Assembly (NCBI GenBank): GCA_016184345.1
Contig: JACPCV010000003.1
Location: 1 to 64,000, forward strand
Direction of reading: 5' to 3'
Source: Candidatus Woesearchaeota archaeon
GTDB taxonomy: Archaea > Nanobdellota > Nanobdellia > Woesearchaeales > UBA10216
DNA: 64,000 bases
The notes under the pieces: model-generated
The model's database searches: none
Told to the model about the DNA's origin: nothing
What the model saw: the letters and a program-made list of their open reading frames with translations, nothing else
Shown here: positions 46,033-55,162 of the stretch, one piece after another
Layout: every line of letters begins with the position of its first letter
Numbering within the stretch: position 1 is the first letter of the stretch
Translations under genes and position numbers: made by a program

Positions 46033-47013
46033 ATGGCAACAACGCGAAGACCAAGGCACGGAAGCATGCAGTTTTGGCCCAGGGTGAGGGCTGCAAGGCC
46101 TTACCCCAGAATCAGGAATCAGCTCGTGCCGCAGGAAGCCAGGCTCGGCGGCTTTGCCGGCTACAAGGCAGGCATGACCCACCTCCAGATTGTTGACAAC
46201 AGGCCAAACGCAATGACAAAGGGCGAGGTCATCTCAATTCCAGTGACAATAATTGAGTGCCCCCCAATCAAGGTCGCGTCTGTGCGCCTTTACACTGTTT
46301 CTTCTAACGGCTTGAAGCTTTCAAAGGAAATTTTTGGCAAGGTTGACAAGCAGCTCGGCAGGAAACTCACTGTTGCAAAAAAGGAAGTTTCAGCTGCTGC
46401 TGTTGACCTGGACAGTGTTGTTGATGTGAGGGTGAATGTTTACACCCAGCCCTGGCTTTCAGGGGTTGAAAAGCACAAGCCTGAGCTTTTTGAGCTTTCA
46501 GTGGGAGGAAAAACCATTGCTGAGAGGATTGCCTTTGCCCAGCAGCTGCTTGGGAAGGAAGTGGCCGTTAAGGATGTCCTGAAGGAGGGTCAGCAGGTTG
46601 ATGTTTTCGGGGTTACTGTCGGCAAGGGCTATCAGGGCCCTGTCAAGAGGTTTGGTTTGCACCTGAGGCAGCACAAGGCTGAGAAGACCAAGAGGGGGCC
46701 TGGCTCGCTTGGTGGCTGGTCCAGTCCAAGGATGTGGACTGTTGCCCACGCAGGCCAGATGGGCTTTCACTCCAGATATGAGAGGAACAAGCTGGTCGTG
46801 AAGCTTTCAGAAAATCCTGCAGAGTTCCAGATGTCTGGCGGCATAATCCATTACGGCAGGCTGAAGTCGCATTTCATTGTTGTCAAGGGCTCGGTTCAGG
46901 GCGAGCCGAAGCGCCTGGTCAGATTGATGCCTTCAAGGCTTCCGAGCACGAGGCTTCCTGCTCAGGCTCCGACTATAGAGTATGCGAGCCTTTCATCCAA
47001 GCAAGGGAAGTAG
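46033..47013 (+). CDS. rpl3: 50S ribosomal protein uL3
   Basis: MATTRRPRHGSMQFWPRVRAARPYPRIRNQ; GGWSSPRMWTVAHAGQMGFHSRYERNK. Confidence 0.97.
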   Translation: MATTRRPRHGSMQFWPRVRAARPYPRIRNQLVPQEARLGGFAGYKAGMTHLQIVDNRPNAMTKGEVISIPVTIIECPPIKVASVRLYTVSSNGLKLSKEIFGKVDKQLGRKLTVAKKEVSAAAVDLDSVVDVRVNVYTQPWLSGVEKHKPELFELSVGGKTIAERIAFAQQLLGKEVAVKDVLKEGQQVDVFGVTVGKGYQGPVKRFGLHLRQHKAEKTKRGPGSLGGWSSPRMWTVAHAGQMGFHSRYERNKLVVKLSENPAEFQMSGGIIHYGRLKSHFIVVKGSVQGEPKRLVRLMPSRLPSTRLPAQAPTIEYASLSSKQGK

Positions 47014-47017
47014 CGAA

Positions 47018-47827
47018 ATGAAAGTCAATGTTGTTGATGCGGAAAAGGGAACTGTGGGGCAGGTTGAGCTGCCGCAGCAGTTTGCCGAGGAGTTCCACCC
47101 TGACCTCATTGCAAGGGCTGTTCTTTCAATTGAGAGCAAGGCGAGGCAGCCTTACGGCTCTGACCCTGAATCAGGCAAGCGCTACTCTGCAAAAATTTCC
47201 AGGAGAAGGAGGGATTACAAGGGCGCTTACGGCCATGGCATTTCAAGGGTTCCGAGGAAGACAATGAGCCGCTCAGGCACGAGGTTCAACTGGACAGCAG
47301 CCCTGGCTCCGGGCACGGTTGGCGGAAGGCAGGCCCACCCTCCGAAGGCTGAGAAGGTTTGGGCAAAGAAAATCAACAAGAATGAAAACAGGAAAGCGAT
47401 AAGGTCTGCGCTGGCTGCCACAATGGTTCCGTCAATCGTCAGCGGCAGGGGCCACGTTGTTCCAAAAGGTTACCCGTTCATTGCCTCGGCAGCAGTTGAG
47501 GACGTCACCAAAACAAGGGATGTTGTTAATGCTCTGAGGAAGTTCGGTTTTGAGGCTGAGCTGGCCCGTGTTTCAGGCAGGACCATCAGGGCAGGCAAGG
47601 GAAAAACAAGGGGCAGGAGGTACAGGGTTAAGAAAGGCCCGCTTATTGTTGTTTCTGCAGAGAGCTCAAAGCTGATTAAGTCTGCAAGGAACATAATGGG
47701 TGTTGATGTTGCAGTAGTCAACAGGCTTAATGCTCACATGCTTGCGCCCGGGACAGCCCCTGGAAGGCTTACGCTGTTCACAGCGGCTGCTATTGAAAGG
47801 CTGGGCAAGGAAAAATTATTCACTTGA
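47018..47827 (+). CDS. rpl4: 50S ribosomal protein uL4
   Basis: ARQPYGSDPESGKRYSAKISRRRRDYKGAYGHGISRVPRKTMSRSGTRFNW. Confidence 0.97.
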   Translation: MKVNVVDAEKGTVGQVELPQQFAEEFHPDLIARAVLSIESKARQPYGSDPESGKRYSAKISRRRRDYKGAYGHGISRVPRKTMSRSGTRFNWTAALAPGTVGGRQAHPPKAEKVWAKKINKNENRKAIRSALAATMVPSIVSGRGHVVPKGYPFIASAAVEDVTKTRDVVNALRKFGFEAELARVSGRTIRAGKGKTRGRRYRVKKGPLIVVSAESSKLIKSARNIMGVDVAVVNRLNAHMLAPGTAPGRLTLFTAAAIERLGKEKLFT

Positions 47828-48094
47828 GTGGTTAAGATGGACTCGCAAAGCGTTATCAAGTACCCGGTCAGCACCGAGAGGACACTTAGGAACATGGAGG
47901 CAGAGAACAAGCTGCTCTTCGTTGTTGACAGGAAGGCGACAAAGTCAGACGTGAAGAAGGCTGTTGAGTCCCTGTTCAAGGTGAAGGTTGTCGGGGTTAA
48001 CACTTACATACTCCTTGGCAAGAAGCGGGCTTATGTGAAGCTCAGCAAGGAGAACCCTGCGATTGACGTTGCAACGCAGCTTGGAATGGTTTAA
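47828..48094 (+). CDS. rpl23: 50S ribosomal protein uL23
   Basis: IKYPVSTERTLRNMEAENKLLFVVDRKATKSDVKKAVESLFKVKV. Confidence 0.96.
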   Translation: MVKMDSQSVIKYPVSTERTLRNMEAENKLLFVVDRKATKSDVKKAVESLFKVKVVGVNTYILLGKKRAYVKLSKENPAIDVATQLGMV

Positions 48095-48121
48095 TGAGGC
48101 ATAGGGAAAGGTCGTTTTTGA

Positions 48122-48146
48122 TTGACCTTTTTCCTAAAAAGGTCAA
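48122..48146 (+). repeat. TTGACC hairpin abutting uL2 start codon
   Basis: TTGACCTTTTT-cct-AAAAAGGTCAA directly followed by ATG 48147. Confidence 0.75.
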
Positions 48147-48875
48147 ATGGGCAAGAATCTTATCCAGCAGAGAAGGGGCAAGGGAACCATCAGGTTCAGG
48201 GCTCCAAGCTTCCGCTACATCGGCGAGGTGAAGCACAGGGCTTATACTGACGCTGAGAGGCTTGGCAAGGTTACTGGCACGATTGTTTCGCTTGAGCACA
48301 GCTCAGGCCACTATGCCCCAATAGCCCGGATAAGGTATGATGACAATCAGGAGGCGTTGCAGATTGCCCCTGAGGGCGTGAAGGTTGGCGACGAGGTTGA
48401 GGCTGGCTTTGCTGCAGAGATTGCTCGCGGCAACACGCTTCCTCTTTCGCAGATTCCGGAGGGCACACTTATATATAACATTGAAAGTTCGCCTGGCGAT
48501 GGCGGCAAGTTTGTCCGCACAACAGGGCTGGCTGCAAAGATAGTTGCAAAGTCAGGCAATGAAGTCGCTGTGCTCCTGCCGTCTAAGAAGCAGCACACGT
48601 TCAACCCGATGTGCCGGGCGACCATAGGCCTCATCGCTGGAGCTGGCAGGACAGAGAAGCCTTTGCTGAAGGCAAGCAGCAACATGTTCAGGAAGATGGC
48701 AAGGAACAAGTTCTGGCCGCAGGTCAAGGGCCAGTCAATGAATGCTGTCGCCCACCCTCATGGTGGCTCAAGAAGCTCAAAGAAGAACAAGCCGACGATT
48801 GCGAACAGGTTTGCCTCATCCGGGGCAAAGGTTGGCCACCTGCATCCGAGAAGGACAGGCAGAAGGAAGCTGTAA
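48147..48875 (+). CDS. rpl2: 50S ribosomal protein uL2
   Basis: MGKNLIQQRRGKGTIRFRAPSFRYIGEVKHR; MNAVAHPHGGSRSSKKNKPTI. Confidence 0.97.
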   Translation: MGKNLIQQRRGKGTIRFRAPSFRYIGEVKHRAYTDAERLGKVTGTIVSLEHSSGHYAPIARIRYDDNQEALQIAPEGVKVGDEVEAGFAAEIARGNTLPLSQIPEGTLIYNIESSPGDGGKFVRTTGLAAKIVAKSGNEVAVLLPSKKQHTFNPMCRATIGLIAGAGRTEKPLLKASSNMFRKMARNKFWPQVKGQSMNAVAHPHGGSRSSKKNKPTIANRFASSGAKVGHLHPRRTGRRKL

Positions 48876-48896
48876 TGATGCTGATGGTGTAACAAA

Positions 48897-49277
48897 ATGG
48901 CACGAAAGGAATTTACTTATCGCGGGAAAAGCGTTGAAGAGCTCAGGAAGCTGAGCCTGAAAGAGTTTGCAGCCCTGCTGCCTTCAAGGCAGCGGAGGAG
49001 CCTGTCAAAAGGGCTTAGCGAGGAAGGCAAGGCGTTGCTTGAGGACATAAAGTCAAGCCCGAATGCACGAACCCATGTGAGGAGCATGATAATCCTTCCT
49101 GACATGGTTGGCAGGAGCGTTAAGGTTTACAGCGGCAGGGAGTTTGTTGCCTTGGCCATAACTGCAGAGATGCTTGGCCACTACCTTGGCGAGTTTGTGC
49201 AGACGAGGAAGAAGGTAGTTCACCATGCACCTGGCATTGGCGCAACCAAGTCCAGCGCTGCGCTGTCAGTAAAGTGA
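48897..49277 (+). CDS. rps19: 30S ribosomal protein uS19
   Basis: HVRSMIILPDMVGRSVKVYSGREFVALAITAEMLGHYLGEF. Confidence 0.96.
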   Translation: MARKEFTYRGKSVEELRKLSLKEFAALLPSRQRRSLSKGLSEEGKALLEDIKSSPNARTHVRSMIILPDMVGRSVKVYSGREFVALAITAEMLGHYLGEFVQTRKKVVHHAPGIGATKSSAALSVK

Positions 49278-49348
49278 CCCTTTTAGGAAAAGCCCAAATC
49301 GGCGAAAGCCGATTGGGCACAGTTGAGCAAAGCTCAACTTGTGGGTCA
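49275..49348 (+). repeat. two-armed palindromic element between uS19 and uL22
   Basis: TGACCC..CCCAAATCGGCgaaaGCCGATTGGGCACAGTTGAGCaaaGCTCAACTTGTGGGTCA. Confidence 0.8.
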
Positions 49349-49362
49349 ATCCAAAAACTAAA

Positions 49363-49935
49363 ATGAAGTATGCAACACCTTATGATGAGAAGAAAATGGC
49401 GAGGGCTTTAGGCGTTGCCCTGCCGATTTCAACTAAGAAGGCTGTTGAGCTTTGCTCTTTCGTGAAGGGCAGGGAGCTTTCAACTGCTGTCAGGCTGCTT
49501 GAGGCAGTCATGGAAGAGAAGGTTGCCATCCCGTTCAGGAGATATGCGAGAGGAGGCACGGGCCATAGGCCAGGAGGCATAGGCCCTGGAAGGTACCCAA
49601 AGAAGGCCTGCGCCGAGGTTGTAAAGCTGCTTAAGCAGGCCGAGGCAAACGCGAAGGTCAAGGGCCTTGACACTGCAAAGCTCATCGTGAGCAGCATCCT
49701 CGCGAACAAGGGAGCCTTGTCGTGGCACTTTGGCAGGCAGCGAAGGAGAAGGATGAAAAGGACTCACGTTGAGATCGTCGTCTCAGAATCAGAGGCTGCC
49801 GCAGCCGGTAAGGAAGAAAGCAGGAAAACAGAAGCGAAGGCAGCCGTGAAAGAAGCAAAAGCAAAATCGCCGCAGCCGGCAGCAGCGGCTGTTGCCAAAA
49901 ATGCTGAACCAAAGCATGCAGAAGTGAAAAAATGA
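49363..49935 (+). CDS. rpl22: 50S ribosomal protein uL22
   Basis: KAVELCSFVKGRELSTAVRLLEAVMEEKVAIPFRRYARGGTGHRPG; ATG 49363 preferred over TTG 49339. Confidence 0.94.
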   Translation: MKYATPYDEKKMARALGVALPISTKKAVELCSFVKGRELSTAVRLLEAVMEEKVAIPFRRYARGGTGHRPGGIGPGRYPKKACAEVVKLLKQAEANAKVKGLDTAKLIVSSILANKGALSWHFGRQRRRRMKRTHVEIVVSESEAAAAGKEESRKTEAKAAVKEAKAKSPQPAAAAVAKNAEPKHAEVKK

Positions 49936-50846
49936 TTGAGCGCGAATTTGTGGAGCAGAAGAAGAAGGAGTTCCAGATACAGGAGTTTGTGTCCGAGACA
50001 CTCAAGAATGCAGGCCACAGCCACACGAAACTGCAGCGCACTCCTTTGGGCGAGAAGGTTGTGATTTACACTTCAAGGCCTGGCCTCATCGTGGGAAGGA
50101 AGGGCCAGACAATCTCAAAGCTGACTGAGGTTTTGAAGAAAAAGTTCGGTCTTGAGAACCCGCAGGTTGAGATTGCCGAGGTAAGCAACCCAAGCCTTGA
50201 CTCAAGGATTGTTGCTGAGAAGATTGCTTCAGACCTTGAAAGGTTTGGCTCAAACCGCTTCAAGGGCATCATGCACAAGGCATCTGAGGATGTCCTGGCT
50301 GCTGGCGCGATTGGCGTTGAAATCAGGCTTTCAGGGAAGCTGCCCGGGGCGAGGGCCAAGAGCTGGAGAGTAGCTGGTGGCTACCTCAGGAAATGCGGCG
50401 ATGCCGCCATGTCTTTTGTTGACACCACAATACACGCTGCGCTCCTGAAGCCTGGTGTCATAGGCATCCAGGTCAGGATTATGCCTTCAGGCATTGTGAT
50501 GCCTGACGAGATAAAGATGGTTGAGGAAGAGAAAGCTGCGGTTGGGCCTGTGGTTGAGGTCGCGGAAGGGGCTGCTGTAGCTGCTGCCGAGCCGGGCCAG
50601 GCCGCGGTAATAGAAGCTGTGGTTGCTGCTGAAGGCAAAAGCGAGGTAGCAGTTGTTGCTGAAACTGAAGCGAAGGGTAAGGCTCCAAAGAAGCGGAAAT
50701 CGCCATCAAGGGCAAAGCCAAAGGCTAAGAAAGCTGAGGCAGTTACTGATGCTGCAGTTAAGGCTGAAGAGCCGGTTGCCAATCCTGAGTCAAAGGATGG
50801 CAAGCAGGAGTCTGAGGTTAAAGATGAAGGCAATGAAGGATCTTAA
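49932..50846 (+). CDS. rps3: 30S ribosomal protein uS3 with long low-complexity C-terminal tail
   Basis: KH domain VIYTSRPGLIVGRKGQTISKLTEVLKKKFGLENPQVEIAEV; Ala/Glu/Lys-rich tail. Confidence 0.96.
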   Translation: MIEREFVEQKKKEFQIQEFVSETLKNAGHSHTKLQRTPLGEKVVIYTSRPGLIVGRKGQTISKLTEVLKKKFGLENPQVEIAEVSNPSLDSRIVAEKIASDLERFGSNRFKGIMHKASEDVLAAGAIGVEIRLSGKLPGARAKSWRVAGGYLRKCGDAAMSFVDTTIHAALLKPGVIGIQVRIMPSGIVMPDEIKMVEEEKAAVGPVVEVAEGAAVAAAEPGQAAVIEAVVAAEGKSEVAVVAETEAKGKAPKKRKSPSRAKPKAKKAEAVTDAAVKAEEPVANPESKDGKQESEVKDEGNEGS

Positions 50847-51030
50847 GGCGCTGAGCGAGGACGCGCTCAAGGCGCGCATGGCTGAGCTCAGGAAGGAGCT
50901 GATGAAGTACAGCGCCCAGGTAGCCATAGGGACAATCCCGAAGAACCCGGGAGCTATCCGCAGGGGCAAGCGCATGATTGCAAGGATATTCACCATAATC
51001 AACAGCAGGAGGCTGAACCCGAAAGCATGA
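50824..51030 (+). CDS. rpl29: 50S ribosomal protein uL29
   Basis: MKAMKDLKALSEDALKARMAELRKELMKYSAQVAIGTIPKNPGAIRRGKRMIARIFTIINSR. Confidence 0.95.
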   Translation: MKAMKDLKALSEDALKARMAELRKELMKYSAQVAIGTIPKNPGAIRRGKRMIARIFTIINSRRLNPKA

Positions 51031-51335
51031 CTGAAACTTGCCCAAAGTGTGGACTGCCTATGCCAATATGCGTTTGCGAGACAATCGCGAAGGAGAGCCA
51101 GCGCATACGCGTTTACCTCGTAAAGAAAAAGTTTGACAAGTTCAGCACCATAGTGGAAGGGTTGGAAGCAAAATCAATTGACCTCAGGGATGTTGCCAAG
51201 ACGCTCAAATCAGACCTTGCCTGCGGCGGAACCGTCAAGGCCGGGAAGATTGAGCTTCAGGGCGACCACAGGCAGAAGGTCAAGATGTCATTGATAAGGA
51301 TGGGATTCGCTCCTGCAACTATAGAGATTCGCTAA
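51027..51335 (+). CDS. translation initiation factor SUI1/aIF1
   Basis: CPKCGLPMPICVCETIAKESQRIRVYLVKKKFDKFSTIVEGL; GGTVKAGKIELQGDHRQKV. Confidence 0.96.
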   Translation: MTETCPKCGLPMPICVCETIAKESQRIRVYLVKKKFDKFSTIVEGLEAKSIDLRDVAKTLKSDLACGGTVKAGKIELQGDHRQKVKMSLIRMGFAPATIEIR

Positions 51336-51389
51336 CGTTTGTAGTAACGGAGCTTAATAACAGGATATGAGTAGTTCAAAGGTGGGAAA

Positions 51390-51758
51390 GTGGCAGCAAA
51401 AACAAGGAAAATGGGCGCAGAAACAGGAAAGGACGTGAAGGCGGACGTTACAGGGCTTAGCATTGCGAGGCCTGATGCGCCCTGCACAGACGGCAATTGC
51501 CCCTTCCACGGCAGGCTCAGGCTGCATGGCAGGCGCCTCTCCGGCACGGTGTCTTCTGCGAAGATGCGAAGGACTGCAAACATAGTGATTGAGCGCACTG
51601 CTGTCCTGAAAAAATACGACAGGCACGAGAGGAGAAGGTCAAAGCTCAAGGTTCACAATCCAGAATGTTTATCAGCGAAGGAAGGGGACAGGGTTGACGT
51701 AATTGAGTGCAGGCCTTTGAGCAGGACCAAGCATTTTGTCATAGTCAGGAAATATTGA
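51390..51758 (+). CDS. rps17: 30S ribosomal protein uS17
   Basis: CPFHGRLRLHGRRLSGTVSSAKMRRTANIVIERTAVLKKYDRHERRRSKLKVHNP. Confidence 0.95.
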   Translation: MAAKTRKMGAETGKDVKADVTGLSIARPDAPCTDGNCPFHGRLRLHGRRLSGTVSSAKMRRTANIVIERTAVLKKYDRHERRRSKLKVHNPECLSAKEGDRVDVIECRPLSRTKHFVIVRKY

Positions 51759-51772
51759 TGATGGTGTAAAAG

Positions 51773-52174
51773 ATGCAGCCGATAAAGTCAAGGATTACGA
51801 AAGCATTGAACCACGGCAGCTATGTGGAAACGTGCGATAATTCAGGCGCAAAGCTGCTCAGGATAATATCTTTTTTCGGCGCAAAGACAGTTGCCGGGAG
51901 AAAGCCGTCAGGCGGAATTTGCGACATGATAATGGCGTCTGTAAGGAGGGGCACCCCTGAGATGAGGAAGCAGGTTGTTTTCGCGGTCATAGTGAGGCAG
52001 CGCAAGGAGTTCAGGAGGCAGTCAGGCGAGAGGATAAAGTTTGAGGACAATGCAGCTGTTGTGCTGAAGGATGAGAGCGGAAGCCCGAAGGGCACCCTGA
52101 TTAAGGGCGCAATCCCGAGGGAGGTTGCCGAGCGCTGGCCAATGGTATCAAAGCTCGCGACAATAGTTGTTTGA
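51773..52174 (+). CDS. rpl14: 50S ribosomal protein uL14
   Basis: SYVETCDNSGAKLLRIISFFG; GICDMIMASVRRGTPEMRKQVVFAVIVRQRKEFRR. Confidence 0.96.
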   Translation: MQPIKSRITKALNHGSYVETCDNSGAKLLRIISFFGAKTVAGRKPSGGICDMIMASVRRGTPEMRKQVVFAVIVRQRKEFRRQSGERIKFEDNAAVVLKDESGSPKGTLIKGAIPREVAERWPMVSKLATIVV

Positions 52175-52188
52175 GGCTGGATGTTAAA

Positions 52189-52599
52189 ATGAAGCTTTTT
52201 TCGGCTGGGTGGAAGTCAAGCAGCAAGGTGTCAAAGCAGAGGAAGTACCGGCTGAACTCGGCATTGCACCTGAAGAGGAATTTCCTTGCCGCGCCCCTCG
52301 CTCCTGACTTGAAGGCAAGGTACGACACAAGAAGCCTTACGGTAAGGGAAGGCGACACCGTAAAAATAATGAAAGGTGAGTTCAAGGGCGTGACAGGCAA
52401 GATTAACAGCGTGAACCTTAGGAAAAGCACGGTTTATGTTGACGGCGCTGGGCGCGTCAGGAAGGACGGCACAAAATCGTTTTTCCCGCTCCGCCCTTCA
52501 GGCCTTATGCTCGTTGAGATAAGCGTTGAGGACAAGAAGCGTGCAGCTTCGCTGGCAAGGAAGAATCCGGGGAATAAAAAGCCGGCAAAGGGAAAGTAA
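52189..52599 (+). CDS. rpl24: 50S ribosomal protein uL24
   Basis: KWSSSKVSKQRKYRL-like N-terminus; VREGDTVKIMKGEFKGVTGKINSVNLRKSTVYVDG (KOW). Confidence 0.95.
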   Translation: MKLFSAGWKSSSKVSKQRKYRLNSALHLKRNFLAAPLAPDLKARYDTRSLTVREGDTVKIMKGEFKGVTGKINSVNLRKSTVYVDGAGRVRKDGTKSFFPLRPSGLMLVEISVEDKKRAASLARKNPGNKKPAKGK

Positions 52600-52611
52600 G
52601 GGTTGGTTGTT

Positions 52612-53304
52612 ATGGCTAAAAAACACTTGAAAAGGATTGCAGCGCCTTCCACCTGGATGGTGGACAGGAAGGAAAGAAAGTTCATAGCCATGCCCAAGGG
52701 CAGCTTCAAGAGGGCTATGGGAATGCCGCTGGTTACAGTGCTCAAGGACGTGCTCAGGCTGGTTACAACAAGGAAGGAGGGCAAGCGCGTGCTTAACAGC
52801 AGGGAGATACTTGTGAACAGCAAGAGGCGCAAGGATGAGAAGTTCATGATTGGCCTGATGGATGTCTTGGCAATTAAGGACATCGGGAAGTCTTACAGGA
52901 TGCTGCTTGACAGGAACAACATACTCCGGCTTGTCCCGGTTTCCGAAAGCGAGGCTTCTGTGAAGCTTGGGAAGGTAACAGGCAAGAGGTCTGTCAGGAA
53001 AGGCAGGATTCAGCTTTCGCTCCATGACGGCAGGAGCCTGCTTGGCGAAGCTTCCCATTCAACAGGCGACACTGTCGTGATTGCACTCCCAAAAGGCGAT
53101 GTGGTGCAGCACCTTAAGCTTGAAAGCGGGTGCCAGGCCTACCTCATAGGAGGGAGCAATGTAGGCAGGACAGGCGTTGTTGGCAACATTTCAGGAGATA
53201 AAGTAACCATCAAGATTGGCGATGAGACTGTTGAGGCAGCCAGGAGGTTTGTCTTTGTGGTTGGCAAGGACAAGCCGGTGGTAAAGTCAGTTGTTTCAGT
53301 TTAA
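52612..53304 (+). CDS. rps4e: 30S ribosomal protein eS4
   Basis: MAKKHLKRIAAPSTWMVDRKERKFIAMPKGSFKRAMGMPLVTVLKDVLRL. Confidence 0.96.
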   Translation: MAKKHLKRIAAPSTWMVDRKERKFIAMPKGSFKRAMGMPLVTVLKDVLRLVTTRKEGKRVLNSREILVNSKRRKDEKFMIGLMDVLAIKDIGKSYRMLLDRNNILRLVPVSESEASVKLGKVTGKRSVRKGRIQLSLHDGRSLLGEASHSTGDTVVIALPKGDVVQHLKLESGCQAYLIGGSNVGRTGVVGNISGDKVTIKIGDETVEAARRFVFVVGKDKPVVKSVVSV

Positions 53305-53321
53305 TCATGAAGTGAGCTAAG

Positions 53322-53885
53322 ATGGCAGCAAAAGTGATGCAGCAGGAAATGGTATCGGGGCATAGTCCAAGGGAGAATGCTATGCGCCAGCTGAGGGTAA
53401 CAAAGGTTACCCTTAATGTTGGTGCTGGCAAAAGCACTGAGAAGCTTGAGAAAGGGCTGAAGCTGCTGAAGGCCATTACAGGAATAGCTCCAATCAAGAC
53501 ATTTACCAATAAGAGAATCCCGAACTGGGGCCTTAGGCCTGGCCTTCCGATAGGCTGCAAGCTCACGCTGCGTAAAGCTGTCTCTGTTGAGCTGCTGAAA
53601 AGGCTTATCCAGTCAAGGGATAGTAAGCTTGTTGAAAGCCAGTTTGACGGCGAAGGTAATGTTTCATTCGGCATTCCTGAGTACATTGACATCCCGGGCG
53701 TTAACTATGACCCTGCAATAGGGATAATGGGGCTCGAGGTTTGCGTTACCCTTGAGAGGCCTGGCTTCAGGATAAAGCGAAGGAAAATCATGAAGAGGAA
53801 AATCCCTGCAAGGCACAGGATAAGCAGGCAGGAAGCCATGGATTTCATGAAGGAGAAATTCGGAGTGACGGTGGTTTCAGAATGA
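53322..53885 (+). CDS. rpl5: 50S ribosomal protein uL5
   Basis: [73 protein letters not shown]. Confidence 0.96.
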   Translation: MAAKVMQQEMVSGHSPRENAMRQLRVTKVTLNVGAGKSTEKLEKGLKLLKAITGIAPIKTFTNKRIPNWGLRPGLPIGCKLTLRKAVSVELLKRLIQSRDSKLVESQFDGEGNVSFGIPEYIDIPGVNYDPAIGIMGLEVCVTLERPGFRIKRRKIMKRKIPARHRISRQEAMDFMKEKFGVTVVSE

Positions 53886-54112
53886 CAGTAAGCAGCTACA
53901 AGAAAATGTTCACGCAGTTGAAGGCAAAACCGGTTATCTTGCAAAAGTACCTTAAGTTCAACAAGCCGAAAGACAGGAAGTTCGGCAAGGGAATAAAGCA
54001 GTGCCTGCGCTGCGGAAACACTAGGGGATTCATTGAGAAGTACGGGCTGAGCCTTTGCAGGAAGTGCTTCAGGGATATTGCGACAAATATCGGATTCAAG
54101 AAATACAGTTGA
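53882..54112 (+). CDS. rps14: 30S ribosomal protein uS14
   Basis: [36 protein letters not shown]. Confidence 0.95.
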   Translation: MTVSSYKKMFTQLKAKPVILQKYLKFNKPKDRKFGKGIKQCLRCGNTRGFIEKYGLSLCRKCFRDIATNIGFKKYS

Positions 54113-54133
54113 CCTCTTTAAGAAAGAGGTCAA
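54109..54133 (+). repeat. TTGACC hairpin overlapping uS14 stop codon
   Basis: TTGACCTCTTT-aag-AAAGAGGTCAA, 11-bp stem; TGA of uS14 lies in the 5' arm. Confidence 0.75.
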
Positions 54134-54165
54134 TCAGAAAACGATAAAACAAGGAGCGATGGAAA

Positions 54166-54555
54166 ATGTTGAATGACCCGTTGGCAAACGTGCTGGCAGT
54201 GATAAACAACGCAGAGCACAAGGGAATGAGGCAGTGCACAATAAAGCCGGCTTCAAAGCTTATCACAGGTGTGCTGGGCATACTGAACACGAAGCGCTAC
54301 GTGGGCGGCTACACAATCATCGAGGACGGCCGGGGCAATATCGTGGAAGTGAACCTTATAGGCGCGGTCAACAAGTGCGGCGCAATAAAGCCGAGGTTTT
54401 CAGTTGCCATGGGAAGCTATGAGAAGTTTGAGAAAAGGTTCCTTCCTGCAAAGGACTTTGGGGTGCTTATTGTCTCAACGCCAAAGGGAATCATGACGCA
54501 TGCCGAGGCGAAGGCAAAGGGCTTCGGCGGCAGGCTGCTGGCATATTGTTACTAG
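54166..54555 (+). CDS. rps8: 30S ribosomal protein uS8
   Basis: [69 protein letters not shown]. Confidence 0.96.
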   Translation: MLNDPLANVLAVINNAEHKGMRQCTIKPASKLITGVLGILNTKRYVGGYTIIEDGRGNIVEVNLIGAVNKCGAIKPRFSVAMGSYEKFEKRFLPAKDFGVLIVSTPKGIMTHAEAKAKGFGGRLLAYCY

Positions 54556-54570
54556 GCAATTTGGTGCAAG

Positions 54571-55143
54571 ATGCAAAAAGCTGTATTGAAGGAAGCCGGG
54601 AAGGCGAAGCGCAGCGAGGAGATAGCTCTGCCTTCAGGGGTTACAGCCACACTAAGCGGCAGGGTGCTGGCGCTTAAAGGCTCCAAGGGCGAGACTTCAA
54701 AGGAGATAAAGGGGCCGGGCGTTGCCATTGCTGTTGAAAGCGGCAGGATAGTGCTGGAAACAGGCAGGGACAGCAAGCTGGAGAAAAAGCTCTTGGGGAG
54801 CCTGAGGGCGCACGTTGTTAACATGGTTGCCGGAGTGACAGAAGGCCACGTATACAAGCTCAGGATTTGTTTCACTCACTTCCCAATTACTGCAACGGTT
54901 TCAGGCAGGAAGTTCATTGTGAAGAATTTCCTGGGTGAGAAGACCCCCAGGCAGCTTGAGCTGCCAGAAGATGTGAAGGCCAGGGTTGAAGGCGCTGACA
55001 TTACCATAGAGTCTGCTAGCAGGGAATCTGCAGGGCAGACTGCAGCTTCAATAGAACAGCTCACAAGGCGTGCCAATTATGACACGCGGGTTTTTGCAGA
55101 CGGGATTTACATTACCATGAAGGACGGCAGAGATGTAAAGTGA
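54571..55143 (+). CDS. rpl6: 50S ribosomal protein uL6
   Basis: GSLRAHVVNMVAGVTEGHVYKLRICFTHFPITATVSGRKFIVKNFLGEKTPR. Confidence 0.95.
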   Translation: MQKAVLKEAGKAKRSEEIALPSGVTATLSGRVLALKGSKGETSKEIKGPGVAIAVESGRIVLETGRDSKLEKKLLGSLRAHVVNMVAGVTEGHVYKLRICFTHFPITATVSGRKFIVKNFLGEKTPRQLELPEDVKARVEGADITIESASRESAGQTAASIEQLTRRANYDTRVFADGIYITMKDGRDVK

Positions 55144-55162
55144 AAGTGGCAGGAAAGCTAAA

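Noticed and set aside
46498-46770. Antisense ORFs throughout the ribosomal, ATPase and vWA genes (for example 46498-46770, 50381-50833, 39758-40681)
   Set aside because: They overlap well-supported conserved genes on the opposite strand and have low-complexity or non-protein-like composition; typical shadow ORFs.
49339-49362. TTG start of uL22 at 49339 in the ORF track
   Set aside because: Would translate through the 3' arm of the palindromic element; ATG 49363 gives a normal N-terminus.
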